Shown piece by piece: positions 1 through 9,820 of a DNA stretch of 22,643 bases (positions within the stretch are counted from its first letter, which is position 1; the number at the start of each line of letters is the position of its first letter). A model generated the notes under the pieces. It made no database searches and was not told the DNA's origin. It saw only the letters and a program-made list of their open reading frames with translations. This DNA comes from Hypsibius dujardini. Lineage: Eukaryota; Tardigrada; Eutardigrada; Parachela; Hypsibiidae. A program made the position numbers and the translations under genes. The DNA lies in the NCBI GenBank assembly GCA_001579985.1, contig LRSR01010103.1, positions 1 through 22,643 on the forward strand, written 5' to 3'.

Positions 1-1
1 A

Positions 2-769
2 AATGTGCTGAAGATTCGATTCTTGTATTGTCTGAACGTGATTTTGGAAGATGATTCACTTGACGGGTTCTCCAATCTTCGAGCGTTTACTTTACAAGAA
101 TCTACGGCGAAAGTCAAACAGCGCAAAGTGTTCCGTCGGTTAGAGCAATTGCAGGTCCTGGTACTGAATTACTTTTCGGATATAAACATCAAAAGTCACT
201 TTGAATACCTAGTCCGTTCACACGAATCATCGGATTATGATTGGCTCCGCAAGTACCTCCACGAAAAGGGTTATCTGACCGAGGCGAAAGGATCCGGTGA
301 GATATGGCACTTCACCAACGGCGACGAGCGACGCTGTAACCAAAGTTGCAAGTTTGTTTCCGTGAAAGAAAAATGGGACCCTTAGTCGGGGAACATCCGG
401 ATGATACCGTTATTCAAATGGATGAATTATCCGCCGGCGATCTAGCAAGCGTCTACACCGAAAAATTCTGCGTCGTCAGCCAAATTTTTAGCGGTATACT
501 TAACCTTGAGTTTTTTGCCACGGCTACAATCAACGATATTCCAGTCCGTCATTGTGATGTATGTGCTATTTACTATCTTTTCTATAGTTAACATTTTACT
601 ATATAATCGTATGTTTTATTAGTTTTAGGCGAACTACTTTCTCTTTCCTTTCTTCCAGTTTACTTCTTCACCTATCTCTACTTTCAGTCTAAGAAACTTG
701 TTAACTACCCAAATTCCGGTTGGTAGACCTAACGCCAATAATCGTTCTGGTACCATACTAACCCTATAA
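2..769 (+). CDS. 3' part of an unrecognised spliced gene (5' end outside window)
   Basis: I do not recognise the family. The model has three exons: 2-296, 386-558 and 659-769. The first donor (G|GTGAGA after 296) and the acceptor CCCTTAG at 385 join in phase 1 across an 89-nt intron. The second intron, 559-658, has donor GAT|GTATGT and a strong pyrimidine-rich acceptor ending TTCTTCCAG, and it joins in phase 0. The last exon stops at TAA 767-769, giving 192 visible residues. The product is soluble-looking and mixed in charge, with an aromatic stretch (SDYDWLRKYLHEKGY) in exon 1 and an acidic stretch (MDELSAGDL) in exon 2. No signal peptide or membrane segment is visible. Without the first splice, the reading frame of exon 1 ends at 385, so the intron is needed to reach the protein-like frame beyond it. 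The third exon is the least certain part. Confidence 0.5.
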
Positions 770-1469
770 ACGCCTAAGACTAAACTCTAGACGATGATTC
801 TTAGAGTTTGGATTTACTCAGGCGAAATTAGTATAGTACGCTTGTCGTGAAACCTGGTGTACAGTAACTCCATAACTCCACTTTAGTAAAGCCCGAGGTA
901 CCCCTTGACCTGACAGTACTGTTCGTCTACAGTAACTCCATAACTCCAATTCCAGCATGGCCCCCGGTACAGCATGGCCCCCGGTACCCCATGACCTGAC
1001 AGTATTATACATATACAGTAACTCCATAATTCCAATTCCATATCGATATTTCACATCAATTTATAAGCTTTGTGTCAAAACTCGCCAGTAGTGACATCAG
1101 ATGGAATACTCGCTGCCTCCGGCGCACGAAACGACAGCGAGAAAAACAGCATAACAGTTAATCGGAAGTTCCATCTTCAATCAAAATGACTGCAACGTAC
1201 GGGTTTGCTCATATTTTCGCTCTTTTTTTTGTTATGAGTTCTCTCATAGATGAAAACTTTATTGAAAAGGAATAGTGAACGAGTCCCTTGTAGTCAGTAG
1301 TCAGCATACAAAACTGGTTGCAAATGAAAATCCGGTCGAATCGAGAAGAAACTTGTCAGGATGGTAATCCAGCGATCAATGGAACAGCAGTACATAAAAG
1401 GCACTTTTGAACAGCTCAGTTATCGTGATAGTTACGATAGTTCCGTTATGGAACTGCATGCAACAAAAT
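770..1469. other. Gene-free stretch
   Basis: No convincing exon on either strand. It contains the 861-1034 repeat and AT-rich sequence leading to the foldback element. The short minus-strand ORF at 818-1054 is made from the repeat itself. Confidence 0.5.
861..1034 (+). repeat. Three-copy degenerate tandem repeat, unit about 68-86 bp
   Basis: Units start at 861, 929 and 1015 with the shared motif ACAGTAACTCCATAA(C/T)TCCA. They continue with a GGTACCCC(T/A)TGACCTGACAGTA block. The second unit is longer because AGCATGGCCCCCGGTAC is itself duplicated at about 954-985. The third copy is truncated. No coding role is visible. Confidence 0.75.
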
Positions 1470-2391
1470 CGTCTCTGACTAGAGAAGTGGCGGAGATTTC
1501 CCCTCGCTTTTAGGGGGGGGGGTTTACTGATACTTGTTATTATATCATGATTTTTCATAGGGATCTCGTCGGTGCAAATACATTTGCAGGTTCAGAAAAA
1601 AATGGGGAAGAAAAAAAGAATCTCTGCCAGTTTGTGCTACATGCCGGCGCTTGATTGATTGATCATTTGACATATTTCTCGACATTTTGTTTTTTCAAAA
1701 ACTTTTCAGTATTTTACTGAACGTGAACACATTCTTAAATTTTACTAAAAACCTTCGAATATGAGTGATTTACTGGACAACAGACTGCACGCTTTTTTTC
1801 ATGTTCATGTGTCATTCATTGAGAAGCGGGAAAAATGCGTGCAGTCTTTTGTCCAGCAAATCACTCATACCAAGATTTCGAATTTCGAATTTACAACCAC
1901 TGCTGCAACTGCACGCGTTATTTCATTTGTTTTCCCCTGTTTTTTCCGATCTTGTTTACAAACGTTAATGTTTTTATTTGATACAAATGTGTTCATGTAA
2001 TAATACAGATTATATTAACGCTGTCGTTACCTGTTCCATTTTCATTTTCTCAAGGTGTTCCGGTTGGTGGAAAATTTTTTAATTTGTTTTTTATATCTCG
2101 CTGAAGGTTTTTATTAATTTTTAAGAATGTTTTCACGTTCAGTAAAATATTGAAACAATTTTGAAAAAATAAAATGTCGAGAAATTTGTCAAATGATCAA
2201 TCAATCAAGCGCCGGCATGTAGCACAAACTGGCAGAGATTCTTTTTTTCTTCCCCATTTTTTCTGAACCTGCAAATGTATTTGCACCGACGAGATCCCTA
2301 TGAAAAATCATGATATATTAACAAGTATCAGTAAAAAAAACCCCACCCTAAAAGCGTGGGGAAATCTCCGCCACTTCCCGAGTGAGTGATG
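1470..2391. mobile_element. Foldback/MITE-like element with inverted arms of about 290 bp
   Basis: The arms at 1470-1757 and 2103-2391 are inverted copies of each other, about 90% identical by eye. Both contain GAAGTGGCGGAGATTTCCC near the outer end, the block GCCGGCGCTTGATTGATTGA, and an inner stretch ending at AAAACCTTC. The outermost bases, C(G/A)TC(T/A)CT(G/C)ACT, still match. The interior of about 345 bp has no transposase-like ORF, so the element would be non-autonomous. I could not find a clear target-site duplication. A poly-G run at 1513-1522 lies in the left arm; the matching part of the right arm is an A-run followed by CCCCACCC. A second, smaller palindrome is nested just inside the left arm. 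Confidence 0.85.
1760..1869. mobile_element. Nested short palindromic MITE flanked by TA
   Basis: The arms at 1761-1792 and 1837-1868 match at 30 of 32 positions as inverted repeats (ATGAGTGATTT...GACTGCACGC). If the termini are read as TGAGTGATTT, the 106-bp unit is flanked on both sides by the dinucleotide TA. That is the target duplication expected of Tc1/mariner-type insertions. The loop of about 44 bp is AT-rich and non-coding. It lies between the inner ends of the larger foldback arms, so it probably inserted into that element. Confidence 0.65.
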
Positions 2392-2404
2392 CATATATAT
2401 TCAC

Positions 2405-3062
2405 GTGCTACAAAAACGTCCCCGTGTAAGATCCTCCAGTCGGTTCAGTGTGGTTGACGTGCCCTTTGATCGTATCGTCATTCCATCGCTCATAGACTTC
2501 GCTAAAGTTACCCTCGGAGCCTACAGGACAGATTGGCCCCGTAAGAAAACACCAACAGGGAAGGTACAGATACACAAAATAAAGTATTCTTTCTTACACG
2601 TGCAGGTATGCCCACTGCTGTGCGCAATTTGCATGCCACCGTTAAATCCAGCGACGACGCTGAGGTTGTACTGTAAGTGTCACGATGTCCGTTATGCGCG
2701 GCGTTCAAGGTGGACTCAGTCAAGGTGGCGTTCGGCCCAAATCCATTCTGAAATCGTCACGCAATCTTTGTAAGAACGCCTAACTAACTCGCAGATAAAA
2801 ATAGGACTTGAACGGATTGACTTGCCCTGATGTTTCCCGACAGCGGAGTGTTGAAGGTTTTAACAAAACGACTTCCAGGTGGAGATCGCAAATGTGTTCC
2901 TGCTGCGGCACATTGTTCTACGTGCCCACCACGCAAACGGTTTCACAACGATTATTCGCCAAGTGAAAAGTGGTCGACATTTTGTGCGAATAAAGTAGTT
3001 AAGAGAGGGTATACGTTAGCCAAATACTTTACCTCAAGAAATATAATCCAAAGTTTCGTGTA
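2405..3062 (+). CDS. Ambiguous spliced coding fragment, family unknown
   Basis: Two exons are plausible. The first ends at 2540 with donor C|GTAAGA. The second is 2606-2672, after acceptor CACGTGCAG and before donor CT|GTAAGTG. They join in phase 1 across a 65-nt intron, giving a stretch such as GAYRTDWPRMPTAVRNLHAT. The true start is unclear, because the frame opens just after the foldback element and no convincing ATG is seen. A possible terminal exon begins at 2879 after CTTCCAG, but all three frames are open there: one to 2966 (in phase with the model), one to 2998, and one Cys-rich frame to 3062. A further donor, TTT|GTAAGA, lies near 2770. I assign no function. It could be a decayed gene. 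Confidence 0.3.
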
Positions 3063-3687
3063 AATTGATGGAAAAGACTCAGGAGACACTGTCAAGTTGA
3101 ACATTTAGTTGATGCATTTACGTACATTTCTGGGAGAGGGAACGATTACGTCAATGAAGTCATGCATGTGTGAGTCACATTTGCCACACACGAAGAACTT
3201 GCTTTCCTAGACCACATCCAGGAAGGGCAAGGCAGGACTCATAGGCACTTGACACAAGTCGTATACACCCAACTGACGGGCCGGATTCCTGGGCTCGCTT
3301 TACATCCTTCCAAACTCTGGGCGCATTGTAGAATATACTTCAACTTTGGGTGCCGTTGAAGGAACGGTACAGCAAAGCGTAGTTCGAGCAAACCAGAATA
3401 TTACACTCCCCCCCCCCCTCAAAATAAGGCAGACCAGCACTTGAAAAATGAAATGCCCCCTTTCTCAGCATGCGTCACATAGGCTCGTGCCGAGACTTCT
3501 CGCGTCAGCACTTTGGCTTTGATAGGAAGCATAAGGTGGACGTCCTGGGACCGGGCATGTCTAAGCCATTACCAGTTACAGAAACTTCCGCAAAAATCCA
3601 ATTTATACAGACCCTTTAGCGGCAACCGTTCGTCTACCCTCACGATCACCCTTTGTTTCTGTCATTTTTTATAAGTAGTTTTCAGAC
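3063..3687. other. Gene-free stretch upstream of the thaumatin-like pseudogene
   Basis: No exon is supported on either strand. It includes a homopolymer C run near 3408-3418. A promoter for the downstream gene would lie here, but I see no reliable core element. Confidence 0.4.
3681..3687 (+). promoter_or_regulatory. Splice-acceptor-like site just before the thaumatin start
   Basis: The sequence TTTTCAG ends at 3685, two bases before the ATG at 3688, and follows a T-rich tract. It could be the acceptor of a 5' UTR intron or of spliced-leader trans-splicing. A TATA-like ATAAGTAG lies in the same tract, so the site could also be chance. Confidence 0.3.
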
Positions 3688-4369
3688 ATGGCTCTTCAAC
3701 CTCCAACGACTCTTCGAGTAGCCTTGCTGTTGGCAGTCCTGACATGGAAGGCTTCATCGGCCAGTAAAGTGCAGTTCATCAACCGATGCCAAGGGATTCT
3801 CCGAGTGGTGCAAACAGGCAATGGTCGAAGCCCCTTCCAGCTAGGCGATATTCCGGAAGGATGGAGTCGCACATATAGCTTCGACGGTGGCTCTATGAAC
3901 TTCAAGGTAAACTTTAGGCAATGGAACATGATTATATACACGTACTGCCACGAAAGTCCATGCCGGAGGACCTAATAGGTTTATGTCATTTTTCAGTTTG
4001 ATAATAACATTTTCAGATTTGTTGAAAATTGTCTTTTCTTTCTGTAGCATGGTTGGGCCGGCAAGGGTATTACATTAGCATAGTTCACCTTTAACGGTTG
4101 AAACGGTCTAGACTTTTACAACCTTAGCCTCGTGGACGGGTACAACCTGCCAATGCAGATAGAGTCGGACAACGGAGGTCAAACACTATCCTGTACGCGG
4201 CTATCTTGAATATTCTTTTCTTTATTTATATTGTATGCCAGGACTTACGTTAGTTTCATCACTAGGTCATAACGACGGTTGTTCCGATGCCTTCCTCTAC
4301 CCAAGCGACAACACAAAGGTCCATTCAACCCTCACAGGAGGAACCTTCACTGTGACTTTCTGTCCCTAG
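3688..4369 (+). pseudogene. Thaumatin-like protein, pseudogene
   Basis: Three pieces of a thaumatin-family protein lie in order. Exon 1 (3688-3906, donor TTCAAG|GTAAAC) encodes a signal peptide of about 26 residues and the N-terminal block KVQFINRCQGILRVVQTGNG. A middle piece from 4048, after acceptor TCTGTAG, encodes the family's LA-FT-NG...DFYNLSLVDGYNLPM block. It is interrupted by TAG at 4081-4083, where the family has Glu, and by TGA at 4099-4101. The last exon (from about 4266) ends GGTFTVTFCP then TAG 4367-4369, the usual Phe-Cys-Pro terminus. The Cys-x-Thr-Gly-Asp-Cys signature region and most of the cysteine-rich second half are missing. Thaumatin-like proteins are secreted, disulphide-rich beta-sandwich proteins, often antifungal or stress-related. 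This copy should not make one. Confidence 0.8.
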
Positions 4370-4954
4370 TCGTTGCTTCTGCTTTTGCAACATTATCAAC
4401 TGGATTAGGTTGACGGATGGTTGGATCTTCTTTTATCATCGCACTCTACTTCCTAGTATTTTGTCCATGTGTTTTAAATTGGCACGCCAATAGCCTATGA
4501 CCGCCTGAGTTCTGATCTAAATGTGAAGGATGCTGAAAAACGTTATAACCGTAACGGTAGACGAAAAGGTGAACTAGGTCCATGCTGGCAGGCTAATTTC
4601 TTGCTTGGAAAGCTGGTCTATCAACTGTTTCTGTCCGGGCGGATAATAAGATGTTTGGTTATTTTTTGGACAGGATATCGCGATATTTCTCTCACTAACT
4701 TTTAAGGCGGACATTCCTTTCAGTCAGTTTGCGTTTCTCTTCAGGTAAGGGATTCGCAAAATCACTCACCATAAAATAAAGTAAAATTCAAAGGATCAAA
4801 TTTTTCAAGCCCAAACTGAACCAAGAAAAAAGGAAAATAAAAAAGCAGGCCAAAACAACGTCAGATCACATTAAAATCCAAGCAGAGAATCAGGAAAAAC
4901 TTGCAAAAGGCCACTTTCTTGCGTCTGGTTTGACGGTTCAGACACATCCGTATC
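4260..4954. repeat. Left copy of a direct segmental duplication
   Basis: This block matches 13236-14034 in the same orientation, roughly 85% identical by eye. The right copy is about 105 bp longer, mostly because of extra sequence near 13668-13776. The block runs from the thaumatin last exon through non-coding sequence into the terminal codons of the Daple gene: read on the minus strand, 4954-4938 still encodes Tyr-Gly-Cys-Val-stop. The match begins at CACTAGGTCAT and ends at CACATCCGTAT. It includes a 65-bp core (4859-4923) with a single mismatch to the right copy. Confidence 0.9.
4775..4780 (+). terminator. Possible poly(A) signal AATAAA
   Basis: AATAAA lies about 405 bp after the thaumatin stop, and the hexamer is kept in the right duplicated copy. 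It is a candidate 3' end signal for the plus-strand gene, with no cleavage-site evidence. Confidence 0.3.
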
Positions 4955-5062
4955 CGTATTCACTTATTGCCCATGTATAATCATTCAAACAAAACAAGCG
5001 AGGGCGAAGCCCGAGCTTGGCTTGTAACGTATAATACTCACTGTATTTAAGGGTAACACGCA

Positions 5063-8000
5063 TCATGGACTCGTCCTTTTTTCGCGACAGAACGAGCATG
5101 TGAATGGAGGTAAAACATCAGTGCCGTTGTGCGGAATTCTGCCTAGCGGTGTGCATGCTACGTGAAACGTTCCAAAAGGGCAGCCCTCGTCCGCAAAAGT
5201 ACACTTGACCGTTGCCTCGAAAAAATAAGAAGGAGTACGGCAGCAGCATAGGATTTTAATTGAGTCCAGCAGTGGTCGAGTGAGTGTTTTGGAATGTTCG
5301 CCCCCACCCAACCTGGTCGGAAAGCGATCAAACGTCTTCCGTTGGAGACAGGCTAAGAGATGAGACCGGATCATCTGTAACAGCATGCATTTTAAGTCCC
5401 GCACTAGCGCGATCTTATGGACACTTTTCTTACTTCTGGGTCAAAATTCACGTTCTCCGGTCTGTCTCCAAAAGCAACCGCGACAGCAGCTGCGATCGCA
5501 AAAGCTGCGCAATCATTGCTATTAGGTTGGGGAACCATCGGAGGCCAATTGAGGTTGACGTCGTCTGCGTTCACGCGGAATACAGATGCCACTTGAATTT
5601 TGAAAACTGCGGATGAGTGGTGAGGTGGCATGGTGTCGTATATGGTGACGTCATTTGGGTTGACTTCGTGGATGTTGGATAGGGTGACCCAGTGATTACC
5701 ATTCACAAAAAGTAGCTGCACTTGGCGATTATTTGCTGTTGCCAGACGCTTCTGAAAGTCAGGATCCCTTCCGAAGGTTTCGGATGAACGAAGCTTATTT
5801 ATTGCTCGCTCTACAGAACTATCCCTTTTGGTGTGTTCACCACCCGCCAGCAGCGAGAAGGTAAGAGTGGAACGCCAACCAATGACATTCGGGAATTGCT
5901 TCCTGAAGAGGAGACGCTAGTGGTTGTGTTAGCTTTTCGGACAGCCCGGCAGATCAGGGAAGGCTTGACAGTTTGGGCAACGGATGAGTGAATGGAGGAA
6001 CTAAGGGACGAGCGGACGGACTAACGGACGGACAGACGGACTTACCGAGGGAGAGACGGAAGGGCTGACAGGGGGACGTACTTTCGGACGGACTCTCGAC
6101 GGTTGTAGGGACGAATGTCCAGCAAAGGGATAACTTAGATTTTCAGAGAGTCACGGATTGACACAAGTATGAACAGAGCCGAACAGTCGAAGGGCGGAGC
6201 ACTAACAGAATAATGGACACCAGCGAAGTGGATAATCGTTACTCGCCTTAGGATTGACTGAGCTGTGTTGATTACGTCGTCGTCAATCCATTCAGGAAGG
6301 GACAATTTCATTCGTGTTTTAAGAGTGAGACGGTATTCGTCGTAGTAAATCCAGGTAGCGTGCTCTGCTACACCGTCACCTGAAAAAGAAGCAGTATCGT
6401 TTAGTTTATCTAGTGTATGTCTGATGGAAAACTGTCTGGTCCACGGGGCAAATAGTGTTGAGTACGAGACACACCTAAATAAACTGGATGGCCAAGTCGC
6501 TTGGCGACTTCTACCCAGGCATCCGCAGAAATACACTGCAGTGCATGGTGATGAGCACTCCTTAAAGCCAGGTACAATTCCTCCTTTTCTGGCCGTGCAA
6601 GAGTGTCCATGGCGGCATTGATGTGGTCTGCCTTGAGTACTCCTGGCAGGAACGGAAACCGGGGCGACGGCTCTTTCGCCGCGCCGAGCCACTTTTCATT
6701 TACAGCCTCCATTCCAGACCCGCAAAACACCTTCAGTAACAGCTCAATGGCTCTATCGATACGGGCAATCACTGCTGTACACAAGACTTTATCAGTCTGT
6801 GCGGGGTCCTTCACTTCCACAACGTTGATTTCCGCGACAATCGCCGAGGATGAATCTGATAAAGAATTAAAGCACATCACTGATTGTTGTTGACGTCTTA
6901 AAAAAATTGAATCTGAAACAACAATCAATAAATCACTGATCATAATTAAATATTTACTCTAACATATGCATTCCTAATGTGCGCCCCAACAACTAACGAA
7001 AAAATCAGCTCCGGTGTCTGAGTAAACAGATTTTACAAATTCCAAAGCAATAATTGAATCCAGTTTTTCCACTCCTAAAAGATGAATACCTTCAAGAACT
7101 TTGTTGTCATGTTCGAATTATAAATTTGAATGCGGGAATGAGTTCACGGAGCGATGAGATGTTTTATTTATACGCATGCCGTAGATTTCCAGGCGCGACC
7201 GGGGGGGAGGTGTTTCGTGGATCTATAATTCCCCCGAAAGCTGAAAAATTCTAGTAAGGGTACTAGGGAAATTTAGTGCAATATTCGCCTCTTACGAATT
7301 TCACTATGGTTCGTTTGGCTGTTGCTTAGCTCAGTTTTTTGTCAAAATCGCCGCAGCGCCTAGTTTGTGTGCTTTCATATATTTTTTACTGATGCGGTCA
7401 TGTTATTACAATTTACATTCCTCATCTAGACAATACCCTATATTAACTTTGATGCTGTGGATGCCTTTTTAGCAGTTTTTAGGCCAGTAATTGATAACAG
7501 CTAAAACATTAAGAGCGAATTATAATACTGTATGCTCCCAATTTTCAGAAATGAATCATGTTCATCCAAAGTTTTCTAGCGGCGATGAACGAATTGCTTT
7601 CGTCTAGCTGTATTAAGATCAACATTGATAATGTACCAACTTGGCGCAAACCTTGTACTAATCGAATTAAGCCATCTTACTCGGACTGTGCATAAATCCA
7701 AGCATATAACTAGTTGAATGGCTTAAGTTGATTAGCGCAAGGTTCTGCCACGTGTGTAAGTCATATAACCAAACTTTTGATTGGGTCTGGCGAAAGAAAC
7801 TAAAACTTAAGATGTTGTGAAAACAAGTTTAGTTTCGTTTTAGCCTTTCATTTCTATCCTGCAGTTCGTGTACCTTCAGGTTCAGCCTCAATCAGCTCAT
7901 ACACAAACGGGATGTCGTGGAAATGCCCTGGAACCATCGGAGCCGCATCGTCACCTGCAATCGTCTCCACCGTTGGGCGATAACCATCCGAAATGTCGGC

Positions 8001-9771
8001 AAGCGCGTCGCGGAGGTCGACCGTATATATGGCATCTTTGAACTCCTGCGACAGCGTGTCAAAGAATAGCAACTCTGTCAATGATGGCTGTCTCGTGGGA
8101 CTCTCGAGGGAGCCGTAACCTTCAGGCAACTGAGAAGCCTTCACCCATGCTCCGCAGCAATTGCAATAAACACCGATCAGACGGTACGGCGCAGGCTGCA
8201 GTTTGCAGGATTCATCAGGGTTATTTGTAATCTTGTGATGAGCAATCTGGCCAAGATAGCGCGCCGTCTCGGTTGGGTCCGTGTTTCCGCGGCGAAACAG
8301 TTCCATTTCACCCTTTAGTTGCTCGACGGTTACGTACTTGGGACGGGGATTGATCAATTCCGGTGACTGCATCACCAAGTGGGTTGGCTTCTCTATGACC
8401 TGGTAGTTGTGGTACTCTTCCGCACCTGGATACGTATCCACCTGTAATACATGGCTATCAAACAATGGCACAACCAGTGATTCCATTTATTGGGTGTTTT
8501 GCTGTACTATTTTTCAGCCATCCCGAAAGGAACCAATCGTAGCACAAATTTCTTGGGTTTTTTTGAATTCGTTCTTTCATTTGCGAAGTTTGAAACATGT
8601 TTTTACTGTTCTCTAACCTCAAGGGCGCGGTCTAGCAGGTCGGATATGCTGAGACGGGACCCGCGCTGCTCGTTTGGTCGATATTCGGAAGCGTAAGTAT
8701 AGTTGGGATTCGTAGGGCGTGACGATCCGGATGACGTATAATCCACGTCCACTTGGCAGGATGAAGCGGTCAGCTTGCATGTGGGCACGACTCGTTCGGC
8801 GTGACTGAGAGCAATGTGTCGCACATACCGCGAACTTTGCTGGTAAGATAATACCTACGTAGGATAAATAAAATCTAATTTTTCTCAATAAAATAACATT
8901 AAGTATGTATAATAAATTTCATATATGTATAATTTATACCAAGTATAGAAGATATAAATGTAAGTCAAGTTTAGAATTCTTAATAAGTACGAAAAATATT
9001 TCTAGTTTCTCAAGGTTTAGCTTAGTTTGGTCCATGATAATACCAAAAGCTTTCCTATCCGGCAGTCCAAAAATAATTGTCCGAACTCAGTGGCTAAGGC
9101 AATCAGGGTATTGTTATAAATGTCCTCGGTTGTGAAGCTGACATCAGATTTTCTAGCAGGACCACGAAGTTTTTGGCTGCCGCGGAGCATTTTCATAATG
9201 CGAACCATGTCGCTGTGGCACCAACGCTCCATTGAAAGTTGAAAGCGACCAGAGTTTTGATCAGCACCCAATGCCGCAGCATAAACGTCAACAAACAAGC
9301 ATTCTGTGCCGGTGCCGGCAGCCACCATTTTGTGAAGGGGAATGGCCACGTCGACCCAATCTTCTTCAAAGGTGAGGGGCAAACAAGTGGCACTTCTTTG
9401 ACTTTGGAAGTAAACGTTCGAAGTTAGCTGAGTGATGTTGAAATCTGGTCCAGCTTCCCGCCAGATGGACGAAAGAAGTTGTAAAAGCTCTCGCATGGAC
9501 GCGTCCTTCATTTCAATCATGGTGACACGTTCACTGGAAGGGTCCAGGCAGTCCATGGTGTTGATCATGATGCCAGTTCTCAGCAGGGCCCAAATCGGTC
9601 GTTGAAGTATGACCGAGCCTGCGATCGGCATCGAACTTCCCTCGGAAAATGACGATGCTTCCTTACAGAGGCAACCAAGGTTTTCGTAATGCTAACATAG
9701 TACCCAAACCCATTCCACCGGTCTGTCTGTCTATGTATCTGCCTGCATGCCGATCTGCCAATCCGCCTGCC

Positions 9772-9820
<49 letters not shown>

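Noticed and set aside
4523-4705. Plus-strand ORF downstream of the thaumatin pseudogene
   Set aside because: Its counterpart in the right duplicated copy is frame-shifted and contains stops, so there is no sign of coding constraint.
6135-6692. The 185-residue minus-strand frame read straight through as one exon
   Set aside because: Its first half overlaps the better frame of exon 5. A splice at 6475/6379 joins the two protein-like halves in phase.
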